Shown piece by piece: positions 42,367-51,947 of a stretch of DNA of 64,000 nucleotides. The position numbers and the translations under genes were made by a program. Location: the NCBI GenBank assembly GCA_910583755.1, contig CAJTZO010000006.1, forward strand, positions 5,419 to 69,418. The letters run 5' to 3'. Each line of letters starts with the position of its first letter. The stretch's first letter is position 1. The notes below the pieces were generated by a model. It made no database searches. It was not told the origin of the DNA and saw nothing but the letters and a program-made list of their open reading frames with translations. The stretch is from an uncultured Clostridia bacterium. GTDB taxonomy: Bacteria; Bacillota; Clostridia; Lachnospirales; Anaerotignaceae.

Positions 42367-44418
42367 TTACAATTTTTCACTATTATTATCCGTTATAATC
42401 TCCAAACGAGCAGGTTTTTCATCCCACATAATCAACTTTTCTTTTACTAAAAATTCAACATCTTTTGCTTTTTTAATTTTTGTGTGAAATGTTCCTTGCT
42501 GCAAGCCATGTTTTTCACAATGTTCACACATTTTTTTCCCCTTTTGAAAAACTTCATAACATTTTTTACCAGTATAATCGTAAATACCAGTTAACTTTTT
42601 CCCTATTTTATTGACATAATATAGTTCATAGGTCTCAGCATCACAAACATAAATAACTTCATTTAATTCATCCAACAAATTCCGATAATTTTGACTGTTC
42701 TTTTTCAATAAATTATTATGTTCTGAAACAACTTTTCTTTCTCCATCATCTACAATCGGCTTTCCATCTTTTGCAATCAAAACAAATTTTTCATAAAAAT
42801 TATCTGGCGTTTCTGGTTTTCCAAAATAATATCCTTGTATGACATCTGGAAATAATTTTTGTAACACGGTACGTTCTTCAAAAGTTTCCACACCTTCCAC
42901 ACAAACACGAATATTGACGCTATGTGCTAACTCAATCATATTTTTGACTAAATGTGCATTATAGCCGCCTTCTTGTATAGATTTCACAAAACATCTATCA
43001 ATTTTAATTTCATCCACTCTTAATTCTTTTAAATAACCAAGACTAGAATAACCTGTTCCAAAATCATCAATCGAAATCTGTATTCCTTTTTTACTTAACT
43101 GATAAAAAAGTAAATTAAAATAGGAATAATCTTGTAATTGTATACTTTCTGTTACTTCTAATATAATCGCACTTCCCGGGAGGTCTGCCTTTTTCAAAGC
43201 ATTAAATACAATTTCCATTAGTTTTTTATCTTTTAGCTGTATGTAAGAAAGATTGATATTCATACGGAAATTTGGTAAAAACTCTCTCCACTCTCGGCAT
43301 TGTTTCATGGCATTTTCTAAAATCCATTTTCCTGCTTCCAATATCATACCTGTTTGCTCCAAAATAGGAATAAATACAACAGGGCTAATTTCTCCATATT
43401 GCTTTGAACGCCAACGCATTAATGCCTCTGATTTTACTAGCATTCCATCTTCATTGCTAACGACCGGCTGATAATAAATATAAAATCCTTCAAAGTCATT
43501 TTTAATACTTTCTAAAATTTCTTCTTTTAAATCAATAAAGAAAAGATGACCTTTATAATTATCAATAGAGAAAAAAGATAATTTATTTTTTCCCTGTTGT
43601 TTTGACTGATTTAATGCATCTTCTGCATATTGATATAGATTGTGATAATTCCCTGCTTCTATGGGATAGGTAATTGCACCTGCTGAAACAGTGCTATATG
43701 TTTCAATGGAAAATTCTGTTTGTATTCTATTGTAAAATGCTTTTGCATTTTCTTTGCTATACCTTACTAAATTAATACCAAATTTATCACCATCTAAACG
43801 ATAAAGCTGACTATCATAATCTAAATTTTTATCTATAATTTCGGCTAATTTTTTTAGTTGCTCATCCCCAAACTTCCTACCATATTTATCATTTACATTT
43901 TTAAAGTCGTCAATCCCCAACATTAAAAAACAGCCTGTTTCTTCTTTTTGAAAAATATCCTGAAACACCTTTTCTAATACCATTTGATTTTGCAATCCTG
44001 TCAGTTGGTCTATTTTTTTACTTACTACATTTTCCGAGATACTCCCTACAATAATACTTGCTTTTCCGTCCTCATAAGAAAGGCATTTTCCTACACAATT
44101 TATCCAAACGGATACTCCTTTTCTATCAATCATACGATATTCCATAGATACTTGGTCTATTTCACCGCTTTTGATTTCTTCTAAACTTTTTGCCACTTTA
44201 TCTCTATCTCTGACATCAATTACAGAAATCCAGTCTTCTATTCCAAAAGAAATGTCCATAAATGGTAAAGGATATTTTTCCCAAATACAAGAGGAAAAAT
44301 AAAATTTTTCTTCTCTTACGTCTAATAAAAATAAATAGTCCTCTATGCTTTCTCCCCAAAAAGATAATATTTCAATATATGGTCTTAATTCCGCTCGTCT
44401 ATCTTGGTCGTTTTGCAA
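42367..44418 (-). CDS. PAS - degenerate GGDEF - EAL - PAS-like cyclic-di-GMP phosphodiesterase
   Basis: The 683-aa protein probably starts at TTG 44418, six bases after GAGGAGGTG; the longer ATG start would put that Shine-Dalgarno inside the gene. An N-terminal PAS-like domain (to about 140) is followed by a GGDEF domain (about 145-300) whose active-site motif is DGDKF, not GGDEF, so cyclase activity is unlikely. The EAL domain (about 315-560) keeps EALMRW, NINLS, LEVTES, IDDFGTGYSSL, EIKID and EGVET, so hydrolysis of c-di-GMP is likely. A C-terminal segment (about 580-683) with CEHCEKHG looks like a second sensor. No membrane span is seen. Confidence 0.88.
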   Translation of the reverse strand: MQNDQDRRAELRPYIEILSFWGESIEDYLFLLDVREEKFYFSSCIWEKYPLPFMDISFGIEDWISVIDVRDRDKVAKSLEEIKSGEIDQVSMEYRMIDRKGVSVWINCVGKCLSYEDGKASIIVGSISENVVSKKIDQLTGLQNQMVLEKVFQDIFQKEETGCFLMLGIDDFKNVNDKYGRKFGDEQLKKLAEIIDKNLDYDSQLYRLDGDKFGINLVRYSKENAKAFYNRIQTEFSIETYSTVSAGAITYPIEAGNYHNLYQYAEDALNQSKQQGKNKLSFFSIDNYKGHLFFIDLKEEILESIKNDFEGFYIYYQPVVSNEDGMLVKSEALMRWRSKQYGEISPVVFIPILEQTGMILEAGKWILENAMKQCREWREFLPNFRMNINLSYIQLKDKKLMEIVFNALKKADLPGSAIILEVTESIQLQDYSYFNLLFYQLSKKGIQISIDDFGTGYSSLGYLKELRVDEIKIDRCFVKSIQEGGYNAHLVKNMIELAHSVNIRVCVEGVETFEERTVLQKLFPDVIQGYYFGKPETPDNFYEKFVLIAKDGKPIVDDGERKVVSEHNNLLKKNSQNYRNLLDELNEVIYVCDAETYELYYVNKIGKKLTGIYDYTGKKCYEVFQKGKKMCEHCEKHGLQQGTFHTKIKKAKDVEFLVKEKLIMWDEKPARLEIITDNNSEKL

Positions 44419-44547
44419 AAAAAACACCTCCTCTATCATTCTACACATATCATTGTCCTTATTATCGCATATTTAACAATTTATTTCAATCTTTTTTAAA
44501 CTTTATCATAAAATTATGGTATAAAAATATAAAAAAATGAATTTTTA

Positions 44548-46182
44548 TTATATTAAACCATACATTTTAAACATTCGTACCAATCTGCTGCCCATAGGCA
44601 TTGACAGCAAATCTTCCTCTTTGATACCTCCAATCAAAAGCATAACAAGACCATATACAATAACAGCAATCAAGATTGCAATGATAGTAGCAATGGTGTT
44701 ACTATTGAAAAGTGCAAATAACCCCTTATAGGCAGCAAAACAAACCCCACCCATAACGACTGAACCACACAAAGGTTTCAATAAAGAAGCCAATAAATCA
44801 ATGCGTACCCGCATAATATGGGAGAGCATCACTAAATTAAAAATAGAAGCAACGGCATAACAACCTGTAGTAGACAAAACCGCTCCTAAAACATTAATAG
44901 AGGGGATTCTGATAAGGAAAGCATTTAAAATCACCTTGACAATCGCACCTAAGATTGCCCCCATAACTGGTACTTTTACACGACCGATTCCTTGCAAAAC
45001 ACCAGTTACGGTTTGGCACAAGGCTAAAAAGATAATGGATACAGAGCCTACAACTAAAAGTATACCACCATCTGGTGCCTTTGGAAAAAGCATTTGTATA
45101 ATTTGTCCTCCTAACACACCAAGTCCAACCCCCGCCGGCACTGAAATAATCATAGACACACGCATTGTCATATTCATTTTTTTTCTAACATCTTTTTTTT
45201 GATGTAACCTCATGGAAGCTGCAATACTTGGTATAGTTGCTGTTGCAACTGCGGTAGAAATAGAAATGGGTAAGGTTGTTAAAGTAACATATTTTCCAGA
45301 TAACTGACCATATAAACTATTTGCTTGTTCTTCTGTATATCCGATGTCTTTTAGGATGCCCAATACCATTTTTGTATCAATTAAATTTGTAATACTAAAT
45401 ACTGCGGTACCTATAATAATTGGTGCTGCAGTACACAATAATATTTTTGCAATTTCTGTACCTGTTTCCGCTGTTTCTTTATTTTTATCATATTTTGCTT
45501 TTTTATATAGAACTGGTTTTAAGAGAGTATATGAAAACATAATGACGAGCAAGCCAGCAAAGGCACCAATTCCTGTGCCTGCTGTTCCGCCTGCTGCTGC
45601 CATCACAATGTTTTTTTGTCCTGCTGCTCTGTCCACACCATACCCAAGCAAGATATAGGCAAGATAAACACTAAAAAAAGCATTAAATATTTGTTCTACA
45701 ATCTGAGACAGTGCAGTTGGCAACATTGTGTTCATACCTTGAAAATAACCCCGATATACAGACATAATTGCTACAATAAATATCGTTGGAGACAATGTCA
45801 AAATACAATAATAGCTGTCTGGTAAATCAGCAAAAATAGTAGCAATTTGTTTTGCAAACACAAACATAACTGTCATACAAATAAATCCAAGTGTTCCAGA
45901 AACGAGTAACGAAACTTGAAATACTTTATGGGCATTGCGGTACTCTCCTGCTGCTAAACGTTCTGAAACCATTTTAGAAATGGCAGCAGGCAAACCTGCG
46001 GAAGACAATATTAACAAAAAAGTATAAATATTATAACCTGCGGTATAAATAGCATTACCGGTATCTCCAATCATGTTTGTCATAGGGATACGGTATAAAA
46101 ATCCTAGAAATCTTACCATAATACTTGCAAAAGCTAATATTGCCGCTTGTTTTACAAAAGAACCACTTTTTTTCTTCACCAT
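44548..46182 (-). CDS. polysaccharide/lipid flippase, SpoVB/MurJ-like (MOP superfamily)
   Basis: The 544-aa integral membrane protein has roughly 14 hydrophobic segments. It begins with the family start SGSFVKQAAILAFASIMVRFLGFLYRIPM and contains YNIYTFLLILSSAGLPAAISKMVSE, as in stage V sporulation protein B and MurJ-related flippases, which move lipid-linked sugar precursors. Whether it serves spore cortex or another polymer cannot be told. It follows typA on the same strand with a 25-base gap. Confidence 0.88.
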   Translation of the reverse strand: MVKKKSGSFVKQAAILAFASIMVRFLGFLYRIPMTNMIGDTGNAIYTAGYNIYTFLLILSSAGLPAAISKMVSERLAAGEYRNAHKVFQVSLLVSGTLGFICMTVMFVFAKQIATIFADLPDSYYCILTLSPTIFIVAIMSVYRGYFQGMNTMLPTALSQIVEQIFNAFFSVYLAYILLGYGVDRAAGQKNIVMAAAGGTAGTGIGAFAGLLVIMFSYTLLKPVLYKKAKYDKNKETAETGTEIAKILLCTAAPIIIGTAVFSITNLIDTKMVLGILKDIGYTEEQANSLYGQLSGKYVTLTTLPISISTAVATATIPSIAASMRLHQKKDVRKKMNMTMRVSMIISVPAGVGLGVLGGQIIQMLFPKAPDGGILLVVGSVSIIFLALCQTVTGVLQGIGRVKVPVMGAILGAIVKVILNAFLIRIPSINVLGAVLSTTGCYAVASIFNLVMLSHIMRVRIDLLASLLKPLCGSVVMGGVCFAAYKGLFALFNSNTIATIIAILIAVIVYGLVMLLIGGIKEEDLLSMPMGSRLVRMFKMYGLI

Positions 46183-46207
46183 AAAAGCACCTCAATCATA
46201 ATACATT

Positions 46208-48034
46208 TTATCCATGAATTCGTATTTTTCTTCTCAATCCTGCATCTAATACTTTTTTGCGCATACGCAAACTTTGTGGTGTTACTTCCACTAATTCATC
46301 ATCATTAATAAATTCCAGACATTGTTCTAAGGACATTTGTATCGGTGGTGTCAATTTTAAAGCATCATCAGAACCAGATGCTCTTGTATTTGTTAACTGT
46401 TTCTTTTTACACACATTAATGTCCATATCTTCTGGTCTTGCATTTCGTCCTACAATCATACCTGCATATACTTTTACCCCTGCACCAATAAACAAGTCTC
46501 CTCTTTCTTGGGCATTATAAAGTCCATAGGTAATCGCTTCTCCATCTTCAAAGGCAACAAGAGAACCTTGTGAACGAATAGGAATTTCTCCCTTATAAGG
46601 TTGATAACTGTCAAATACAGAATTTAATATTCCATTTCCTTTGGTATCTGTCATAAACTCATTTCTATAACCAATTAAGCCCCTTGCAGGAATACTAAAT
46701 TCTAAACGAGTATAGCCTCCCTTGGATGGATACATATTTGTCATTTCGCCTTTTCTGCTTCCCAATTTTTCAATTACATTTCCAACAAATTCCTCTGGTA
46801 CGTCAATGGTTACATTTTCCATAGGCTCTAATTTTTTGCCATTTTCCTCATGGAATAATACTTCTGGTTTAGAAACTTGAAATTCAAACCCTTCTCTCCT
46901 TAGTGTTTCAATCAAAATAGAAAGATGCAATTCTCCACGTCCTGAAACTTTTAAACATTCTGGTGTATCTGTATCCTCCACACGCAGGCTGACATCTGTA
47001 TTTAATTCTTTATAAAGTCTATCACGGATATGTCTTGAAGTAACAAATTTTCCTTCTGTTCCTGCAAATGGACTATCATTGACAGAAAAATTCATGGATA
47101 TTGTTGGTTCTGAAATCTTAACAAAAGGTAATGCTTCTGGTTTTAACGGAGAACAGATGGTATCCCCTATCATAATATCTTCCATACCAGAAATTGCAAC
47201 AATTTCCCCTACACCAGCTTCTTTTACTTCTTGCCTTTGTAGTCCTTCGAAGGTATATAATTTTGTAATTCTTACCTTTTTTTGCATTTCTGGGTCATGT
47301 ATATTTACAATGACTACCTCATCATTAACATGTATCATACCATTTCCAATTTTACCAATCCCAATTCTTCCCACATATTCGCTATGGTCTATGGTAGAGA
47401 TTAACGCTTGTAATGGTGCTTCTAAATCTCCGCTTGGTGCTGGAATATGCTCTATAATGGTCTCAAAAAGTGGTGTCATATCTTTTCCTTCTTGTGTTAA
47501 ATCTAAAGTTGCAACACCACTTCTAGCAGATGCAAACACAAAAGGAGAATCTAATTGGTTTTCATTTGCGTCTAATTCCATTAGCAATTCTAGCACTTCA
47601 TCAATAACAGCTTCTGGTCTTGCTTCTGGACGGTCTACTTTATTTAGACATACCACAACAGGTAAATTTAATTCCAATGCCTTTCTGAGCACAAATTTTG
47701 TCTGTGGCATAGGACCTTCAAAGGCATCTACAACAAGTACAACACCATCTACCATTTTTAGAACACGTTCTACTTCTCCACCAAAATCAGCATGTCCTGG
47801 CGTATCAATAATATTTATTTTAATATCACCATAATGCACTGCTGTATTTTTTGATAATATTGTAATACCTCGCTCTCTTTCAATGTCACCACTATCCATA
47901 ACTCTTTCTTGTACTACTTGATTTGAACGGAAAATGCCGCTTTGTCTTAAAAGTTGGTCTACTAACGTTGTTTTGCCATGGTCAACATGGGCAATAATTG
48001 CAACATTTCTAATTTGTTCCATCATTTGATTCAT
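46208..48034 (-). CDS. typA: translational GTPase TypA/BipA
   Basis: The 608-aa ribosome-associated GTPase aids large-subunit assembly and stress growth. G1 is AHVDHGKTT, G2 includes RGITILSKN, G3 is DTPGHADFGGEV, G4 is NKVDRPEARP and G5 is FASARSG. Domains II, III and V and the TypA-specific C-terminal region (SLEQCLEFINDDELVEVTPQSLRMRKK) follow. Length is typical. AGAGGAG lies 10 bases before ATG 48034. Confidence 0.97.
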   Translation of the reverse strand: MNQMMEQIRNVAIIAHVDHGKTTLVDQLLRQSGIFRSNQVVQERVMDSGDIERERGITILSKNTAVHYGDIKINIIDTPGHADFGGEVERVLKMVDGVVLVVDAFEGPMPQTKFVLRKALELNLPVVVCLNKVDRPEARPEAVIDEVLELLMELDANENQLDSPFVFASARSGVATLDLTQEGKDMTPLFETIIEHIPAPSGDLEAPLQALISTIDHSEYVGRIGIGKIGNGMIHVNDEVVIVNIHDPEMQKKVRITKLYTFEGLQRQEVKEAGVGEIVAISGMEDIMIGDTICSPLKPEALPFVKISEPTISMNFSVNDSPFAGTEGKFVTSRHIRDRLYKELNTDVSLRVEDTDTPECLKVSGRGELHLSILIETLRREGFEFQVSKPEVLFHEENGKKLEPMENVTIDVPEEFVGNVIEKLGSRKGEMTNMYPSKGGYTRLEFSIPARGLIGYRNEFMTDTKGNGILNSVFDSYQPYKGEIPIRSQGSLVAFEDGEAITYGLYNAQERGDLFIGAGVKVYAGMIVGRNARPEDMDINVCKKKQLTNTRASGSDDALKLTPPIQMSLEQCLEFINDDELVEVTPQSLRMRKKVLDAGLRRKIRIHG

Positions 48035-48086
48035 TCTTCATTACTCCTCTTTACTGCATTTTATTTTTTCACATAAAATTCTCTAT

Positions 48087-48115
48087 ATTTTACCATAGGG
48101 TATTTAAAATCGCAA
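48087..48115 (-). promoter_or_regulatory. promoter for typA
   Basis: On the minus strand TTGCGA (48115-48110), a 17-bp spacer and TAAAAT (48092-48087) with an extended TGG in front. Confidence 0.6.
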
Positions 48116-48129
48116 TATAAAATCAATAT

Positions 48130-48159
48130 AAAAAGCCTTTCATAATGATTATGAAAGGC
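48130..48159 (-). terminator. intrinsic terminator of the cold-shock gene
   Basis: GCCTTTCAT (48159-48151 on the minus strand) pairs with ATGAAAGGC (48143-48135), then TTTTT. Confidence 0.88.
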
Positions 48160-48223
48160 AATAAGAGCATAACCTATATATATATTTCAATGCGAAAGCA
48201 TTTATGAACTATACGATAATTGA

Positions 48224-48424
48224 TTAAGCACGTGTTACATTTGCTGCCTGAGGACCTTTTGCGCCCTGAACAACTTCAAATTCTACTTCCTGGCCTTCTT
48301 CAAGTGTTTTGTAACCTTCTGCCTGGATTGCAGAGAAATGTACGAATACATCATCTTCGCCAGGTACGGAAATAAAACCAAAACCTTTTTCTGCATTAAA
48401 CCATTTTACTGTACCTTTTTTCAT
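48224..48424 (-). CDS. cold-shock protein (CspA family)
   Basis: The 66-aa OB-fold nucleic-acid chaperone carries both RNA-binding motifs: [12 protein letters not shown] (RNP1-type) and DVFVHFSAI (RNP2-type), and ends [15 protein letters not shown]. It is a complete stand-alone gene with its own promoter and terminator. The 5' leader is about 40 bases, with AGGAGGAT before the ATG. Confidence 0.95.
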   Translation of the reverse strand: MKKGTVKWFNAEKGFGFISVPGEDDVFVHFSAIQAEGYKTLEEGQEVEFEVVQGAKGPQAANVTRA

Positions 48425-48476
48425 GTTAAAATCCTCCTACATAGATAAAAATGCTTACTTACATATAACGTATTTA

Positions 48477-48505
48477 ATGGTATCATATATTTTCTAGTCT
48501 GTCAA
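48477..48505 (-). promoter_or_regulatory. promoter for the cold-shock gene
   Basis: On the minus strand TTGACA (48505-48500), 17 bp, TACCAT (48482-48477) with an extended TGA. Confidence 0.65.
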
Positions 48506-48567
48506 CAAATATTTCTGACAAAAGTTAATTTTTTCCAAACATATTCTATTCTTTTAAAAATTCTGTT

Positions 48568-49026
48568 CTATTTTCTTAAGTCAATATTCTTTTCTCCACT
48601 TGCAATCGCTTGGCGTGCCAAAAAATCGCATCTTTCATTTTCTACATTGTTGGCATGTCCTTTTACCCATATGAATGTAACAGTATGCTTTTCCAATAAT
48701 GGTAGTAATCTTTGCCATAAGTCAACATTAAGTGCCATTTCTTTTTGATTTCTTTTCCAGCCATTCGCTTGCCATTTTTTGACCCATTTTTTTTCTATGG
48801 CATCTACCACATATTTTGAATCGCTATAAAGTGTTACCTGACAAGGCTCTTTCAATGCCTCTAGTCCCTTTATTACTGCCAACAGTTCCATACGATTATT
48901 TGTTGTTAATTGATAGCCTTCTGACAATTCTTTTCTTGCACTACCATATAACAAAACTACACCATATCCTCCCACACCCGGATTTCCAGAACAAGCGCCA
49001 TCTGTATATATTGTGACAGATTTCAT
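48568..49026 (-). CDS. rnhA: ribonuclease HI
   Basis: The 152-aa enzyme degrades the RNA strand of RNA-DNA hybrids. The four catalytic acids are seen: Asp in [12 protein letters not shown], Glu in [10 protein letters not shown], Asp in LYSDSKYVV and the late Asp in [18 protein letters not shown] is the flexible His loop. It is coupled to ispD upstream by an ATGA overlap. Confidence 0.95.
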   Translation of the reverse strand: MKSVTIYTDGACSGNPGVGGYGVVLLYGSARKELSEGYQLTTNNRMELLAVIKGLEALKEPCQVTLYSDSKYVVDAIEKKWVKKWQANGWKRNQKEMALNVDLWQRLLPLLEKHTVTFIWVKGHANNVENERCDFLARQAIASGEKNIDLRK

Positions 49027-49730
49027 AATATCCCCTTTTCTTTTTTTAAAAATGCTTTTCCTATTATCATATCATCTGGTGTTGTAATTTTAATATTTTC
49101 ATAATGTCCTTCTACCACAGAAACAACGGTTCCATCTCGTTCTGCTAATACAGATTCGTCTGTACCAACAAAGTTTTCTTTTTCTGCTCTCTGGAACGCC
49201 CTTATCAAAATATCTTTTTGAAAGGCTTGTGGTGTTTGGATATTCCATACAAAATTTCTTTCTGGTGTTGTAACAATTTCATTTTGTGTATTACAAATTT
49301 TTACAGTATCTTTTGCTTTTACCCCCAATACACAGGCACCCCTTTGTTTTGCTACTGCAATCGTTTTTGCAATATCTTCTACTGTTACAAAAGGACGAAC
49401 ACCATCATGTACTACTATAATTTCTGCACTTTTATTGATGGCACAAAGCCCTGCATAGACAGAATGTTGTCTTTCTTTTCCACCTTCTACAATGGCAGAC
49501 ACTTTTTTAAATTTTTCTCTTTCTACAATTTGTGTTAACAATTCCATCATATCTTTTGCCGTTGACAATACAATCTCATCAACTTCATGACATTGTTCAA
49601 ATTTTTCTATCGTAGAAGCAATAATTTCTTTTTCTCCTAATTTTAAAAACTGTTTTTTAATTTCTGTTCCCATGCGGACGCCTGTTCCAGCTGCTGGTAT
49701 CACAGCAGAACAATATTTCTTTTCGTTCAT
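49023..49730 (-). CDS. ispD: 2-C-methyl-D-erythritol 4-phosphate cytidylyltransferase
   Basis: The 235-aa enzyme makes CDP-methylerythritol in the MEP isoprenoid pathway, the same pathway as IspH at 3944. The CTP-binding loop [13 protein letters not shown], the HDGVRPFV metal site and NIQTPQAF are conserved. Length is normal. In many Clostridia ispF follows; here rnhA does. Confidence 0.95.
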   Translation of the reverse strand: MNEKKYCSAVIPAAGTGVRMGTEIKKQFLKLGEKEIIASTIEKFEQCHEVDEIVLSTAKDMMELLTQIVEREKFKKVSAIVEGGKERQHSVYAGLCAINKSAEIIVVHDGVRPFVTVEDIAKTIAVAKQRGACVLGVKAKDTVKICNTQNEIVTTPERNFVWNIQTPQAFQKDILIRAFQRAEKENFVGTDESVLAERDGTVVSVVEGHYENIKITTPDDMIIGKAFLKKEKGIL

Positions 49731-49936
49731 GTCTTTCCTCCAAATAAAACATATGATTTTATCAAAAAATTATTTAACTTGTTCATTCATTTCTGTTTGT
49801 AGTCGAAAAAATAGAGTTTCCACTTAAAATTCTTTACTTCTTCCTTTCCAGAAAAAAGTAAAAGTTTGAAAGTAACACTCTTAAGTTTTTTTGACAAATT
49901 TTATTATTTGACAAAATCAAAAACATTAATGACTCG

Positions 49937-49972
49937 AAAAAAGGCATAGCAATTTTTTTCTATGCCTTTTTT
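49937..49972 (-). terminator. intrinsic terminator after the PIN/TRAM gene
   Basis: AAAAAAGGCATAG (49937-49949) pairs with CTATGCCTTTTTT (49960-49972). On the minus strand it follows the stop at 49985 and ends in Ts. Confidence 0.92.
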
Positions 49973-49984
49973 CCTTATGTTCTA

Positions 49985-51058
49985 TTATACTGCAACTGCG
50001 ATTTTTGTAAATATCATTCTGCCCGCTGCTGTTTGTAAAACACTTGTTACTACAACATTTTTTGTTTCACCAATAAAACGGTTTCCACCTTCCACAACAA
50101 TCATCGTACCATCATTCAAATAACCAATTCCTTGTCCATTTTCTTTACCTGCTTTAATGACTGTTACCTGCATTTCTTCTCCTGGTAGTACCACAGGCTT
50201 AATTGCATTTGCTAATTCATTGATATTTAAAACACGAACACCTTGAAATTCTGCTACTTTGTTCAAATTAAAATCATTTGTAACTACAAAGGCATCCATC
50301 TTTTCACCCATTTTTAATAATTTTGTATCTACTTCTAAGGCTTCTTTTGGGTCATAATCTACAATTTCTACTGGTACAGAAAGCTGTTTTTGAATTTCAT
50401 TCAAAATATCCAATCCACGTCTTCCTCTGTTTCTTTTTAAGGAATCAGAAGAATCGGCAATATGACGCAGTTCCTCCAAAACAAAATTAGGAATCAATAT
50501 TTTCCCTTCAATAAAACCTGTTTGCAATAAATCCAAGATTCTACCATCTATAATCACACTAGTATCCAATATTTTAGGTCTACCAGAAACAACTACATTT
50601 TTTTTAGAATCTGGATTTGCTAATACGTTTTTTAAATTGCTAACATTAATTTCATCTTTCTTTTTTCGTGCCACACGAAATCCCAAAAACCCTAGTACAA
50701 TATTCAATAATATAATAATTCCTGTTCCTAAAGGACCAAATCCTGTAAAAGCAATTCCAATTAGATTTGCAATTGCAAGACCTATGATACAACCTAACAA
50801 ACTAAAACTCAATTCTTTTAAATTCATCTTTACCAGTTTTTCTTCTGTCCTTGCCATTTGCGCCATAATTTTATTTGCAACAGCAGAAGAGAAAAGAAAA
50901 TAAAAAATAAGTCCAAGTATAACAGAAATGATTGCAGGGATATAAAACGGCAACATATAATTAACATGAAACAAATCTAACAAATACAAAAAATGAAATA
51001 TTACAAAAAATGCTGCTGTAACAATTAAACTGATTACAACTCCCAGTAATCTTTTCAC
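49985..51058 (-). CDS. PIN/TRAM-domain membrane protein (YacL-like)
   Basis: The 357-aa protein has four N-terminal membrane segments (about 1-130), a PIN nuclease-type domain (about 165-285) with ILDTSVIIDGRILDLL and later acidic residues (DAFVVTNDFNLNKVA), and a C-terminal TRAM RNA-binding domain (about 295-355, GKENGQGIGYLNDGTMIVVEG). It matches B. subtilis YacL, of unknown exact role. The carD - PIN/TRAM - ispD order is conserved in Firmicutes. Confidence 0.93.
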   Translation of the reverse strand: MKRLLGVVISLIVTAAFFVIFHFLYLLDLFHVNYMLPFYIPAIISVILGLIFYFLFSSAVANKIMAQMARTEEKLVKMNLKELSFSLLGCIIGLAIANLIGIAFTGFGPLGTGIIILLNIVLGFLGFRVARKKKDEINVSNLKNVLANPDSKKNVVVSGRPKILDTSVIIDGRILDLLQTGFIEGKILIPNFVLEELRHIADSSDSLKRNRGRRGLDILNEIQKQLSVPVEIVDYDPKEALEVDTKLLKMGEKMDAFVVTNDFNLNKVAEFQGVRVLNINELANAIKPVVLPGEEMQVTVIKAGKENGQGIGYLNDGTMIVVEGGNRFIGETKNVVVTSVLQTAAGRMIFTKIAVAV

Positions 51059-51094
51059 CTTCTCACCTCCCCCATAAATTGTGTTATAAAGATA

Positions 51095-51577
51095 TTAACA
51101 ATTCAATACCAAATTTGCAAGTAATTCTTCTGCTTTTTCTGTATCAATTTCATAAGAATATATAATCTCACTCAAAACAATTTGTTTTGCAGTGTTTAAT
51201 AATTTCTTTTCAATACTAGAAAGTTTTTTTCTTTTTTCTCTTTCATTTAGATTTTTTACCACTTCTGTTACCATGTCTAATCTGCCCGTTTTTAATTTTT
51301 CTAAATTGTCTTTGTAGCGTAAGCTCCAATTTTCCGGCATCACAATTTTTTTGGCAGCAACATGTTCTAACGCTTTTTCAACCTCCTCTTTGTTTGCAAC
51401 TGCTCTAACACCTAGTTGCTCTGATTTATTGGCAATCAGGCGGATTTTTAAATTATTTTTGGGGATTTGTATGATATAGTACATCTCTAATTTTGTACCA
51501 TGAAAGTCTTGTTCAATACTTTCTACAATACCAGCACCATACATAGGGTAAACAATTTTTTCACCAATTTGAAACAT
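51095..51577 (-). CDS. carD: CarD/CdnL-family RNA polymerase-binding regulator
   Basis: The 160-aa protein starts MFQIGEKIVYPMYGAGIVE at ATG 51577, after AAAGGAGA; the open frame extends 81 codons upstream but through promoter-like and terminator-like DNA, so it is rejected. The N-terminal Tudor-like polymerase-interaction domain (about 1-60) and a helical DNA-binding C-terminal domain (about 70-160, VMPENWSLRYKDNLEKLKTGR with the conserved Trp) are present. CarD stabilises open promoter complexes, especially at rRNA genes. Confidence 0.93.
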   Translation of the reverse strand: MFQIGEKIVYPMYGAGIVESIEQDFHGTKLEMYYIIQIPKNNLKIRLIANKSEQLGVRAVANKEEVEKALEHVAAKKIVMPENWSLRYKDNLEKLKTGRLDMVTEVVKNLNEREKRKKLSSIEKKLLNTAKQIVLSEIIYSYEIDTEKAEELLANLVLNC

Positions 51578-51641
51578 AAAAAATCTCCTTTCTTTATTCT
51601 TAGCTTTGTTTTCTAAAGTCACAAAACAAAATCCTTTTGTT

Positions 51642-51670
51642 TTTATAAAGTATTTACAAAAACATTCCAA
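51642..51670 (-). promoter_or_regulatory. promoter for carD
   Basis: On the minus strand TTGGAA (51670-51665), 17 bp, TATAAA (51647-51642). It begins just after the upstream terminator at 51678-51709. Confidence 0.65.
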
Positions 51671-51677
51671 AAAATAC

Positions 51678-51749
51678 AAAAAAGCAGTACAGCCCCACTG
51701 TTTCCTGCTTGTCCCACCATACTTCACACCCAAAATTAAAAATCTTCCT
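51678..51749 (-). ncRNA. candidate short terminated transcript upstream of carD
   Basis: A predicted transcript of about 72 nt runs from near 51749 to the T run at 51682-51678. It ends in a two-tier hairpin: AGCAG (51709-51705) with CTGCT (51687-51683), and ACAG with CTGT inside. The segment is more G-rich than its surroundings. It could be a small RNA, an attenuator, or encode a very short peptide. No known riboswitch class was recognised. Confidence 0.4.
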
Positions 51750-51755
51750 TTTATT

Positions 51756-51784
51756 AGCATATCATAAAATTTTAAAAAATGCAA
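51756..51784 (-). promoter_or_regulatory. promoter of the short transcript
   Basis: On the minus strand TTGCAT (51784-51779), 17 bp, TATGCT (51761-51756) with an extended TGA. Confidence 0.5.
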
Positions 51785-51869
51785 AATATTTATTTTAGCA
51801 ATATTCTGTAATAAAGTCAACTATTTTTTATCACATGGTTTTTTATACTACTTATCACAATATTTAGAA

Positions 51870-51898
51870 TTGCAAAGCAATCCAATCTTTGTTATGAT
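51870..51898 (+). promoter_or_regulatory. promoter for degV
   Basis: TTGCAA (51870-51875), 17 bp, TATGAT (51893-51898), 49 bases before the ATG. Confidence 0.65.
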
Positions 51899-51947
51899 AG
51901 AATTATAAAAATATCTGATAAATAATTTATTTTTTAAGGAGGACACA

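Noticed and set aside
47079..47834. 251-codon open frame on the plus strand inside typA
   Set aside because: It is antisense to a clear TypA gene, Ser/Pro/Ile-rich as expected for a mirror frame, with no Shine-Dalgarno.
51578..51820. 81-codon N-terminal extension of carD
   Set aside because: It crosses a terminator and two promoter-like elements; CarD proteins start at the MFQIGEK-type Met, which has AAAGGAGA in front.
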